Source: a virus. Taken from it: a stretch of DNA of 46,452 bases. Location: positions 1-46,452 of the IMG/VR virus record IMGVR_UViG_3300027336_000162. One strand, given 5' to 3'. The notes beneath the pieces are model-generated. The model was not told the DNA's origin, did no database searches, and saw only the letters and a list, made by a program, of their open reading frames with translations. Both the position numbers and the translations under genes were made by a program. Positions 31,050 to 38,555 of the stretch are shown piece by piece (positions within the stretch are counted from its first letter, which is position 1; every line of letters begins with the position of its first letter).

Positions 31050-31435
31050 CCGGGGCGCGGCAGAACTCCCGCCGGGCCCAGGTGCGCAATGCCGAGAAGG
31101 TGCTGCGCGCCCTGCTGCGCACCCCCAAAACGCGGGCTGGGCTCATCGCTGCCGTGACCGGCAAGAAGATCTCCCGCAACTTCGTGTTCGGGTGGCTCTC
31201 CCAGCAGATCTCCACAGGCACGGTGCTCATGCACAAGAGCGCCCTGCCGATCACCTACCAGCTTGCCTCAGCGGTCCTGGAGGAGAAGGCCAGCCCAAGC
31301 GAATACCCCACGTGGCTTGAGCCCCGGGTCCTGCCCGTGGCCCGAGCCCGGCACGTGTTCAGCGCTGGGCGAAACATCAACGACCCACGAGCAAAAGAAC
31401 AAGAAGACGAGGACGATGATGAAACTGATTTTTGA
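31046..31435 (+). CDS. Hypothetical protein with acidic tail
   Basis: This 129-residue protein has a basic N-terminal half with a possible winged-helix pattern (NAEKVLRALLRTPKTRAGLI, then NFVFGWLSQQIS). The last 16 residues are almost all acidic (EQEDEDDDETDF). The polymerase start lies within this acidic tail, so the two are coupled by a 20-nt overlap. A DNA-binding role is possible. Confidence 0.65.
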   Translation: MTGARQNSRRAQVRNAEKVLRALLRTPKTRAGLIAAVTGKKISRNFVFGWLSQQISTGTVLMHKSALPITYQLASAVLEEKASPSEYPTWLEPRVLPVARARHVFSAGRNINDPRAKEQEDEDDDETDF

Positions 31436-34400
31436 CGGCAACTCGTTGCTCAACGAGGCCCTGCTGCGCGGCGTGGACAAAGAGTTCGGCCGCGTGGTCA
31501 AGGACGCAGAGGGCAAGGAAGTCCAGGTGAACTCGGCAGGCTACGGGTTCGAGGGCTTCTTCGACAAATTCAAGGACGCCCTGGACCACTTCATGGCCGC
31601 GCCGCGCCAGGCCGTGGTGGTCTGGGACGGCGCCAACGCCAAGCACCGCCGCCGCACGTTTCTGCCCGGCTACAAGGGCGGGCGCGACAAGATTCCCGAG
31701 GTGAACGAGCAGCTCAACGAAGCGCGCCGCCGTGTCACCGAGGCCCTGTACCACCTGGGCGCCATGACGGTGTACCAGGACGGCCTGGAGGCTGATGACG
31801 TCATCGGCTACCTGGTCAAGCACCTGCGCTACGAGCGCAACGTGATCGTGACCTCGGACGGTGACCTGTCCGTGCTGCACGACGAGAACACTGATGTGTG
31901 GCGCAAGGGCGAGCTCAACGTCAACCCCTGCGGCCCCTTCCCCCACAAGTACATCACCCTCTACAAGGCCGTTGTCGGGGACCCCTCGGACAAGATCCCG
32001 GGCGCCAACAAGTTCGGTGACGGGGCCTTCGTGGACTTCGTCCGCATGTTCGGCCTGGAGGGCCTGGACGAGCTGCAGCGCATGGTCGTCGAGGGCGAGC
32101 TTGACCAGCTCAAGGACAGCCTGGAGGACTTCCCTCGCCTGAAGCTGATCATCGACGGCAAGGACCAGGTGACCAACTGCTGGCGCGTGGCCAGCTTGCT
32201 CTCGCACGAGGTCAACACGCTGCGCAAGCCGCTGCAGATCCGCCCGGGCATGTGCACGGTGTTCAACGAGGTGCCCGAGGACTACAGGGCCTACGACCTC
32301 AAGCGCTTCTACGCCACCAAGACCCTGGTTACCGCCGCCAACTACGCCGCGGTGCGCGCCCGCTTCGAGGCCGCCGTGAGCGAGTCTCCCTTCGTGGCGC
32401 TGGACATTGAATCGGCCGAGGGCCCCGAGTCCGAGGAGTGGATGGAGCAGGTGCGCTCGGCCATGCCTGACTACAGCCGCATCGACGTGCTGGGCCACAA
32501 GCTGGCTGGCATGTCACTGACCTTCGGCGAGAACACTCAGCACACGATCTACATGAGCGTGGATCACCGCGGCACCGAGAACATCACGGTGGACCAGTGC
32601 CGAGAGATGGTGGAGCTTGTGCCCTCCAGCCGCATGCACATCGTGATCCAGAACCGCAGCTTCGAGCTGCCGGTGCTGTACCGGACCTGGGGCCATCACT
32701 GGATGGGCAACGGCTGGCACGGCATGGTGCCCAACGCGATCGACAGCAAGATCGGCGCCTCCTACGTCGACGAGAACATCCCCAAGGGCCTGAAGGAGCG
32801 GTCCAAGCTGCATCTGGACTACACGCAGCAGACCTTCGAGGAGGTGACGACGCTGTCGGGGCCGATGCGGGATGACCCGGAGGAGCCCGATGGGCTGCTC
32901 TCCACGCTGCCGCGAGGCGGCCGACTCAAGCGCACCTACAACAAGCTCGTGAAGGACGCCGTGACCGACGTCCAGATCGACGAGAACGGCAACGACGTGC
33001 TTGTCGAGCTTGAGCCCGCGGTCTTCGAGATCTGGGAGGAGCGCCAGTACAAGATGAACGAGCTCACGGCCGAGCACGTCTTCGACTACGGTTGCGACGA
33101 CACGATCTGCACCGCCTCGCTGCACACGTTCTACAAGTTCGTGATGGAGCTGGAGCAGACCTGGCACGTGTACCTCGAAGTCGAGCAGCTCCCCGAGTAC
33201 CTGACCGCCCTTGCCTTCGTGAAGGGCATCCCGGTCTCGCTGGCCAAGCTGCGCGACATGGAGGCCAAGGACGAGGAGCGCTACGCCCAGGCCTGGAGCG
33301 TGCTGCGCGACTACCTGATGCGATCGGGCTGGGCGGGCACAGTGTGCCCAGAGTTCGAGGCACCGCTTGAGCCGGCCGACGTGAAGCTGGCCACCCAGGT
33401 GCTGGTGGACGAGGAGTTCTCCACCCGCAAGAGCAAGATGGCGGCCATGGCGATGGACATTCGCCAGAAGTACCCCGACAACGCCCTTGCCCAGGTGCTG
33501 GCCCAGGCTGTCGAGAACTCGGACGTCGATGCGATCAACAAGCTGCTGAAGTACAACTTCACGGGCGACCCGAAGATCAACTTCGACAGCCCGAAGCAGA
33601 TGCAGAACCTGTTCTATCGGGTGATCGGCATCCGCCCGCGCATCTTCAACTCGATGACGCAGAACCAGCGGGACAACAACGACGTCATGTCGGAGGCGTT
33701 CAAGAAGCTGCGCCGCGCCAAGGACCTGAAGGTCGACCTGTTCACGCTCACCGAGACGACCGAAGGCAAGAACAAGCTGGGCCGCCAGGTCAAGCTCGAA
33801 CCCCTGACCACCGAGGAGTACGACGCCCTCATCTCCAAGGCCTCCACGGACGACGAGGCCGTGGCCTGGGCCCTGGGCCGCGACGAGCTCTCCGAGGACC
33901 AGCGGGCCGTGCTCAAGGCCTTCGAGACGGTGAAGTCGGTGGGCACTCGCCGCAAGCTGTTCTACAAGACCTACAAGGCCCTGCCCCACTGGCGCGACGG
34001 GCGCGTGCACCCATCGCTGAACCAGAGCGAGGCGGTGACCCGCCGCTACTCCTCCAGCGGCCCGAACGTGCAGCAACTGCCCAAGCTGGGCGATGGCGTG
34101 GAGTTTCGAGAGATCATCCTGCCCCACTGCAAGGACGCTGTCGTGGTCTCGCTGGACTTCTCGGCCCAGGAGCTGCGCAACATCGCCGAGTGGAGTGGCG
34201 ACGAGAACCTCACCGCCTGCTATGTGGGCGACAACCTGAAGGACGTGCACGGCCTCACCGCCGCGGCCGCTTCCCAGTACCTGTGGGAGGCCGAGGTCAG
34301 CTACGAGGCCTTCATGGCCCAGCTTGGCGGCCCCGACAAGACCCTGGCCAAGACGGCCAAGGACCTGCGGACCAAGGCCAAGACGGTGAACTTCGGCACC

Positions 34401-34970
34401 AACTACGACCAGCAGGCGCCGGCCCTTGCCCAGCAGCTGCTGGTGGATGAGGAGACCGCCCAGGCGTTCATCGACGCCAAGGACTTGGCCATGCCCGGCA
34501 TCAACCGCTGGAAGGAGGCGGTGCGCAAGGAGGTCGAGGAGGTCGGCTACGCCACCACGATGCTGGGCGCTCGCCGCCACCTGCGTGGCGCGCTGCTGAG
34601 CGACAACCGGTGGGAGGCCTCGAAGGCCGGGCGCCAGGGCCCGAACTTCAAGATCCAGTCCAGCTGCGCCGAGCAGACCAAGCTGGCCATGGCCGGCATG
34701 TGGGCGGACGGAATCTTCACGGATGGCCGGTTCAACGCCGAGTTCTACGCGCCGATCCACGACGAAGTCGTGTTCAGCGTCCACCGTGACCACGCTGTCG
34801 AGTGCATCCAGGCGGTGCACCGGCGCATGGTCCAGCCCTACGGCGGGATGAAGATCCCGATCATCAGCAGCATCTCCCTGGGGCGCAACTTCGGGGAGCA
34901 GATCGAGTTGGGTGAGGAGCCAACTCGCGAGGCGATTGAGGCCGCGCTGGCCAAAGCGCTTGGTGCATAA
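31416..34970 (+). CDS. Family A DNA polymerase with 5' nuclease and 3'-5' exonuclease domains
   Basis: This 1184-residue protein has the full Pol I order. The 5' nuclease domain shows LIFDGNSLL (D6), EADDVIG (D127, D128), SDGD (148, 150) and GDPSDKIPG (D189, D192). The 3'-5' exonuclease has Exo I DIE (330-332), Exo II with Glu417 where Asp is usual, and Exo III Y558 x3 D562. The polymerase has motif A DFSAQELR (914-921), motif B R985-K989-F993-Y997, and motif C IHDE (D1116). It is about 250 residues longer than E. coli Pol I. It starts at tandem ATGs inside the preceding gene. It should replicate the element and process Okazaki fragments with the ligase. Confidence 0.93.
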   Translation: MMKLIFDGNSLLNEALLRGVDKEFGRVVKDAEGKEVQVNSAGYGFEGFFDKFKDALDHFMAAPRQAVVVWDGANAKHRRRTFLPGYKGGRDKIPEVNEQLNEARRRVTEALYHLGAMTVYQDGLEADDVIGYLVKHLRYERNVIVTSDGDLSVLHDENTDVWRKGELNVNPCGPFPHKYITLYKAVVGDPSDKIPGANKFGDGAFVDFVRMFGLEGLDELQRMVVEGELDQLKDSLEDFPRLKLIIDGKDQVTNCWRVASLLSHEVNTLRKPLQIRPGMCTVFNEVPEDYRAYDLKRFYATKTLVTAANYAAVRARFEAAVSESPFVALDIESAEGPESEEWMEQVRSAMPDYSRIDVLGHKLAGMSLTFGENTQHTIYMSVDHRGTENITVDQCREMVELVPSSRMHIVIQNRSFELPVLYRTWGHHWMGNGWHGMVPNAIDSKIGASYVDENIPKGLKERSKLHLDYTQQTFEEVTTLSGPMRDDPEEPDGLLSTLPRGGRLKRTYNKLVKDAVTDVQIDENGNDVLVELEPAVFEIWEERQYKMNELTAEHVFDYGCDDTICTASLHTFYKFVMELEQTWHVYLEVEQLPEYLTALAFVKGIPVSLAKLRDMEAKDEERYAQAWSVLRDYLMRSGWAGTVCPEFEAPLEPADVKLATQVLVDEEFSTRKSKMAAMAMDIRQKYPDNALAQVLAQAVENSDVDAINKLLKYNFTGDPKINFDSPKQMQNLFYRVIGIRPRIFNSMTQNQRDNNDVMSEAFKKLRRAKDLKVDLFTLTETTEGKNKLGRQVKLEPLTTEEYDALISKASTDDEAVAWALGRDELSEDQRAVLKAFETVKSVGTRRKLFYKTYKALPHWRDGRVHPSLNQSEAVTRRYSSSGPNVQQLPKLGDGVEFREIILPHCKDAVVVSLDFSAQELRNIAEWSGDENLTACYVGDNLKDVHGLTAAAASQYLWEAEVSYEAFMAQLGGPDKTLAKTAKDLRTKAKTVNFGTNYDQQAPALAQQLLVDEETAQAFIDAKDLAMPGINRWKEAVRKEVEEVGYATTMLGARRHLRGALLSDNRWEASKAGRQGPNFKIQSSCAEQTKLAMAGMWADGIFTDGRFNAEFYAPIHDEVVFSVHRDHAVECIQAVHRRMVQPYGGMKIPIISSISLGRNFGEQIELGEEPTREAIEAALAKALGA

Positions 34971-34976
34971 TTCGAG

Positions 34977-34999
34977 CCCCGGCCAAAGAGCCGGGGTTT
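34977..34999 (+). terminator. Terminator hairpin after the polymerase gene
   Basis: CCCCGGC (34977-34983) pairs perfectly with GCCGGGG (34990-34996) around CAAAGA, followed by TTT. The T-run is short, so termination may be partial. Confidence 0.6.
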
Positions 35000-35033
35000 G
35001 CATCCGATAACAACAACAACAAAGAGGTGCAGC
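35000..35033 (+). promoter_or_regulatory. (AAC)n unstructured leader
   Basis: After the terminator, GATAACAACAACAACAAAG precedes GAGGTGCAGC and the ATG at 35034. The AAC repeats keep the leader unstructured, which favours ribosome loading. It resembles the CA-rich leaders at 19529 and 23690. Confidence 0.45.
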
Positions 35034-35243
35034 ATGGGTGATGCCCTGCCACGCTCCACGCGTGACGTCTGCGAGTTGCAGGACCCGCAACTCAATCCCC
35101 CGCCCCGCAACGAGGATCTCATCGTTGTCACGAACGGTGGTCGCCTGACCACCGGACCGTGGCGCGACGAGTACATCGCCTGGGGCTACTTCCCGAAGCT
35201 CCCCGCCACTGTCAAGGAACGCCTGCGCCGAGGTGCGGCATGA
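35034..35243 (+). CDS. Hypothetical small protein
   Basis: This 69-residue protein starts at the ATG after GAGGTGC. It contains RNEDLIVVTNGGRLTTGPWR and GYFPKLPATVKERLRRGAA. No family is recognised. It overlaps the next gene at ATGA. Confidence 0.6.
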   Translation: MGDALPRSTRDVCELQDPQLNPPPRNEDLIVVTNGGRLTTGPWRDEYIAWGYFPKLPATVKERLRRGAA

Positions 35244-35464
35244 GCGCGCTCGTTGTCGGGGGCCGAAAGGGCCAGTGGACGCTGCTGGAGAAGACAGCGT
35301 CTGGCACCCGCGCTAAGTGGCGCTGCCGCTGCGACTGCGGTACCGAGCGCGAGGTCTATCAGCACCACCTCAGCAGCGGCGCCAGCAGGTCCTGTGGCTG
35401 CACCAAGAAGACGCACCACAACCACGCGCTTGGCCACCTCAGCGGAGGTGCCCATGCCCGCTGA
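35240..35464 (+). CDS. Small cysteine-rich protein, AP2/zinc-finger-like
   Basis: This 74-residue protein is coupled at ATGA. It has WRCRCDCGTEREVYQHHLSS followed by SRSCGC. The CxC ... CGC pattern (RCDCGxxxxVxxxxLxSGxSxSCGC) is common in phage proteins that occur alone or attached to HNH/AP2 domains. A nucleic-acid-binding role is likely. It overlaps the nuclease gene by 11 nt. Confidence 0.65.
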   Translation: MSALVVGGRKGQWTLLEKTASGTRAKWRCRCDCGTEREVYQHHLSSGASRSCGCTKKTHHNHALGHLSGGAHAR

Positions 35465-35954
35465 AAAAGCCACCGCCCCAAAGCCGTTCAAGTCCTTCAA
35501 GAAGACCAACGGCTTTGCTGGCCGCGGAGTCGAGTGCGAGAAGGCCGTGCAGAAGGCGCTTGACGCCTGGATGGCCGAGTCCCCCACGGGGCGGGAGGCC
35601 AACCGCCTTGTCGACACGAAGGCGGCGGGCCGCACCATCAAGGCAGCAGCGGCCGACTTCGACTTCTACGACGCCCGAGGCCACCACGGCCTGATCGAAG
35701 CCAAGCAGACCAAGCACGACTACCGCCTTGAGCGCGACAAGGTGCCCCAGCTGCCCCGGCTTCGCAAGCGCACAGCTTGCGGTGGGCGGTGCGTGGTGGT
35801 GGTCTACCACAGTGAAGCGAAGGTGTTCCGGGCTGTCTCAGCGACCTACCTTGCCAACTACGGCGACAAGGGCTCCTGGGACCTCCGCAACTTCCCCAGC
35901 TTCGACTCGGCCTGGAAGGCCCTGGCGCATGCACTGCCGGAGGTCTTTTTGTGA
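35454..35954 (+). CDS. PD-(D/E)xK-type nuclease, RecU/VRR-NUC-like
   Basis: This 166-residue protein starts at an ATG after GGAGGTGCCC. It has the pattern DFDFYDARGHHGLIEAKQTK, with an Asp, then ExK in LIEAK, and a following YRLERDKVPQLPRL helix, as in phage Holliday-junction resolvase-like or VRR-NUC nucleases. It may resolve branched DNA during replication. The next gene overlaps at GTGA. Confidence 0.7.
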   Translation: MPAEKATAPKPFKSFKKTNGFAGRGVECEKAVQKALDAWMAESPTGREANRLVDTKAAGRTIKAAAADFDFYDARGHHGLIEAKQTKHDYRLERDKVPQLPRLRKRTACGGRCVVVVYHSEAKVFRAVSATYLANYGDKGSWDLRNFPSFDSAWKALAHALPEVFL

Positions 35955-36196
35955 GCCAGGCCAACCAACGCTTCTGCGCCTACTGCAGATGCCACAAGCC
36001 CGACCAGGGCTTTAAGTTTGTTCTGCACGCGGCGAGCAACTCCAAGCGGGCCCAGTGCCCCTCCTGCCAGGCCCGCCGAAAGCTCCCCCGCCAGACCCTC
36101 ATGGACATGGCCAAGCAGGAGGCCGACCTGCGCAAGAAGCAGGCCTCGTCCGAGATCCGCGCAGCCCTAGAAAGGAAACGCAAAAGTGGCGACTAA
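35951..36196 (+). CDS. Small zinc-ribbon protein
   Basis: This 81-residue protein uses a GTG start overlapping the nuclease stop (GTGA). CAYCRCHK and CPSCQARRK form a two-CxxC zinc ribbon, followed by a basic, helical C-terminus. The layout fits a nucleic-acid-binding accessory protein. Confidence 0.65.
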   Translation: MSQANQRFCAYCRCHKPDQGFKFVLHAASNSKRAQCPSCQARRKLPRQTLMDMAKQEADLRKKQASSEIRAALERKRKSGD

Positions 36197-36656
36197 GCAC
36201 GGGTTATCCAGAACGCCCGAGTACCGCGTCTGGACCTCCCTAAGGCACCGCTGCCTGAATCCGTCCGCCCAGAGCTTCAGCCGCTACGGTGGGAGGGGAA
36301 TTCGGATAGCACCCGAGTGGGTAGACAGCGTGGAGGCGTTCGTGAGGGACGTTGGAAAGCGCCCCAGCCCTCGACACACGCTTGATCGTGAGGACAACGA
36401 CGGCGACTACGTACCGGGGAATGTGAGGTGGGTGCTTCCAAAGGCCCAGAACGACAACCGAAGCGTGTCCCGCAGGCTGACGGCTCACGGGCGCACTCAA
36501 AGCCTGGGGGACTGGAGCCGAGAGACCGGCATCCGATACACGACCCTGATCGCTCGGTTGGACCGCTATGGGTGGAGCCCGGAGAAGGCTGTGGGTGAGC
36601 CTGCGGTGTACGGGCGCCCTGAACGAAAGAGAAACATGAAAGGCCAATATGTCTAA
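36186..36656 (+). CDS. HNH-like phage endonuclease family protein
   Basis: This 156-residue protein uses a GTG start with AAAGGAAA upstream. HGLSRTPEYRVWTSLRHRCL, SRYGGRGIRIAPEWVDS and TLDREDNDGDYVPGNVRWVL form a very common phage pattern annotated as HNH or AP2-type endonuclease. The C-terminal 50 residues add an HTH-like segment (QSLGDWSRETGIRYTTLIAR), as in free-standing homing endonucleases. It may be a selfish insertion among the replication genes, or a working nuclease. Confidence 0.75.
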   Translation: MATKHGLSRTPEYRVWTSLRHRCLNPSAQSFSRYGGRGIRIAPEWVDSVEAFVRDVGKRPSPRHTLDREDNDGDYVPGNVRWVLPKAQNDNRSVSRRLTAHGRTQSLGDWSRETGIRYTTLIARLDRYGWSPEKAVGEPAVYGRPERKRNMKGQYV

Positions 36657-37740
36657 AACACTGGTTATCTCAGACCTGCACCTCGGGGTGCAGCGCTCGG
36701 GAGGCACGACCATGAGGTCTGCCGACGAGCTCCGCGAGTTCGCCCGCCAGAAGCACGTGTCGCTGCTGGCCCTGGCCCCGGCCAACGGGTGCAAGCGTGT
36801 GGTGGTCAACGGTGACCTGACCGACGTCTACGACATCTCTCTCACCGAGGCCCTGGACCTCTACTCGGACACCAACGAGTTCCTGTCGGCCAACCCCGAC
36901 ATTGAGCTCATCTGGGCCCTGGGCAACCACGACCTGTCCAAGGACAGCTCGCGCCTAGGCACGGTGGCCTTCGTCGGTGCGCTGCTGCGCATGCGCCACT
37001 CGACCTTCCGGCTCATCAGCGAGCCCACGCAGGTCGATGACCTCTACATCATCCCCCACCTGATCAACCAGGACGTCTTCGACTACGCCCTGACCCAGGT
37101 TCCCGATGGCGTGAAGTGGCTGCTGCTGCACTGCAACTACGACAACACCTTCGCCTGCGCGGCCGACCACAGCTTGAACATCAGCCGCGACCAGGCCAAG
37201 GAGTTCAAGGGCCGGGGCATCAAGCTGGTGCTGGGCCACGAGCACCAGGGGCGCGAGACGCTGGGCAGCAGCGTGATCATTGTCGGGAACCAGTTCCCCA
37301 CCTCGATCGCGGACTGCCTGCCCCATGGCGAGGCGCAGCGCGACGGAAAGAAGCGCGCCATGGTGATCGACGGCGACGCGCACAGCTTCATCACGACCTG
37401 GACCCCCGACGACGCGGATGGCTGGTTCGCCCGTGTCGATTGGCGCGAGCTGAAGGAAGTCGAGGAAGAAGGGCGCGGCTTCATCCGCGTGGAAGGCGAC
37501 GCCGCCCGCGACGAGGCCACCGACGTGATCAAGGCCATCGCCACGTTCCGTCAGCGCAGCAAGTCCTTCGTGGTCACCAACGCCGTGCGCGTGGAGCAAG
37601 CCGAAGGACTTGAGGACATTGGGGACAGCATCGAAGACGTGCGCTCCCTCAACGTGATCGACCTGCTGCTGGAGCAGCTGGATGAAAAAGAGGCCGCCGT
37701 GGTGCGCGCCCTGTTGGCCGAGAAGGCCCTGGAGAACTGA
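36649..37740 (+). CDS. SbcD-like metallophosphoesterase nuclease subunit
   Basis: This 363-residue protein has the calcineurin-like motifs SDLHLG (D9, H11), NGDLTD (D56), GNHD (92-95) and GHEH (H197, H199). It should partner with the SbcC-like ATPase at 38556 as an Mre11/SbcD (T4 gp47-like) nuclease that processes DNA ends. It overlaps the HNH-like gene by 8 nt. ThyX lies between it and SbcC, which is slightly unusual. Confidence 0.88.
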   Translation: MSKTLVISDLHLGVQRSGGTTMRSADELREFARQKHVSLLALAPANGCKRVVVNGDLTDVYDISLTEALDLYSDTNEFLSANPDIELIWALGNHDLSKDSSRLGTVAFVGALLRMRHSTFRLISEPTQVDDLYIIPHLINQDVFDYALTQVPDGVKWLLLHCNYDNTFACAADHSLNISRDQAKEFKGRGIKLVLGHEHQGRETLGSSVIIVGNQFPTSIADCLPHGEAQRDGKKRAMVIDGDAHSFITTWTPDDADGWFARVDWRELKEVEEEGRGFIRVEGDAARDEATDVIKAIATFRQRSKSFVVTNAVRVEQAEGLEDIGDSIEDVRSLNVIDLLLEQLDEKEAAVVRALLAEKALEN

Positions 37741-37741
37741 C

Positions 37742-38554
37742 ATGACCATCTACGCAAAGATCATCGCCGACAGCAAGGGCCCGGGCGGCCGCATCACCTC
37801 TCTGGAGCTGCAGTACCAGCGCTTCATCCACAGCGAGGTCATGACCCACCGGGTCTTCAGCCGCAACGCCATGAGCAGCCGGGCGATCCCGGTCGAGAAG
37901 ATGATCGCCCAGGTTCGCGAGAACCCCGCGGCGCCCATCCACTGGGGCGCCAACCAGCCCGGCATGCAGGCGAGTGTCCAGCTGGTTGGCGACGACCTCC
38001 AGCTGGTGAAGCACCAGTGGAAGCTGGCCGCCGAGCGCGCGGCCGACTCCGCCAACATCATGCGCGAGCTCGGTGCCCACAAGCAGGTGGTCAACCGCAT
38101 CCTGGAGCCCTTCCAGTGGATGCGGACCATCGTCACCGCCACTGAGTGGGACAACTTCTTCGAGCTGCGCGACCACCCGGACGCCCAGCCGGAGTTCCGC
38201 GTGCTTGCCCAGGCCATCCGCCAGGCCATGGGAGAGTCCAAGCCCCAGTTCAAGCGCACCGGGGAGTGGCACCTGCCCTACGTTCGCGAGGACGAGCAGG
38301 AGCTGCTGAACCCCGAGATCCTGCCCAAGATCAGCGCCGCGCGCTGCGCCAGGGTGAGCTACCTCACCCACGACGGCGAGAACCCCGACGTGAGGAAGGA
38401 CCTGGACCTGTTCAACCGCCTTGTCGGGGCCCGCCCGCTGCACGCCTCCCCCATCGAGCACCAGGCCCGCGCCATGTCGTGTAAGGCGGCCTCGCGCAAC
38501 TTCTGGGGCTGGCAGCAATTCCGAGAGACCTACGAGTCCAACCTGAGGGGCTGA
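37742..38554 (+). CDS. thyX: FAD-dependent thymidylate synthase (ThyX)
   Basis: This 270-residue protein converts dUMP to dTMP using FAD and methylene-tetrahydrofolate. The ThyX motif RHRxxSxNExSxR appears as THRVFSRNAMSSR (35-47), with Thr for the first Arg and Ala for Glu, a variant I associate with phage enzymes. The C-terminal region has ARCARVSYLTHD and SPIEHQA, both typical of the family. It begins 1 nt after SbcD. Confidence 0.88.
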   Translation: MTIYAKIIADSKGPGGRITSLELQYQRFIHSEVMTHRVFSRNAMSSRAIPVEKMIAQVRENPAAPIHWGANQPGMQASVQLVGDDLQLVKHQWKLAAERAADSANIMRELGAHKQVVNRILEPFQWMRTIVTATEWDNFFELRDHPDAQPEFRVLAQAIRQAMGESKPQFKRTGEWHLPYVREDEQELLNPEILPKISAARCARVSYLTHDGENPDVRKDLDLFNRLVGARPLHASPIEHQARAMSCKAASRNFWGWQQFRETYESNLRG

Positions 38555-38555
38555 C

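Noticed and set aside
32514-35090. Long minus-strand open frame of 858 codons
   Set aside because: It is antisense to the DNA polymerase, with no recognisable domain; high GC content makes long antisense frames common.
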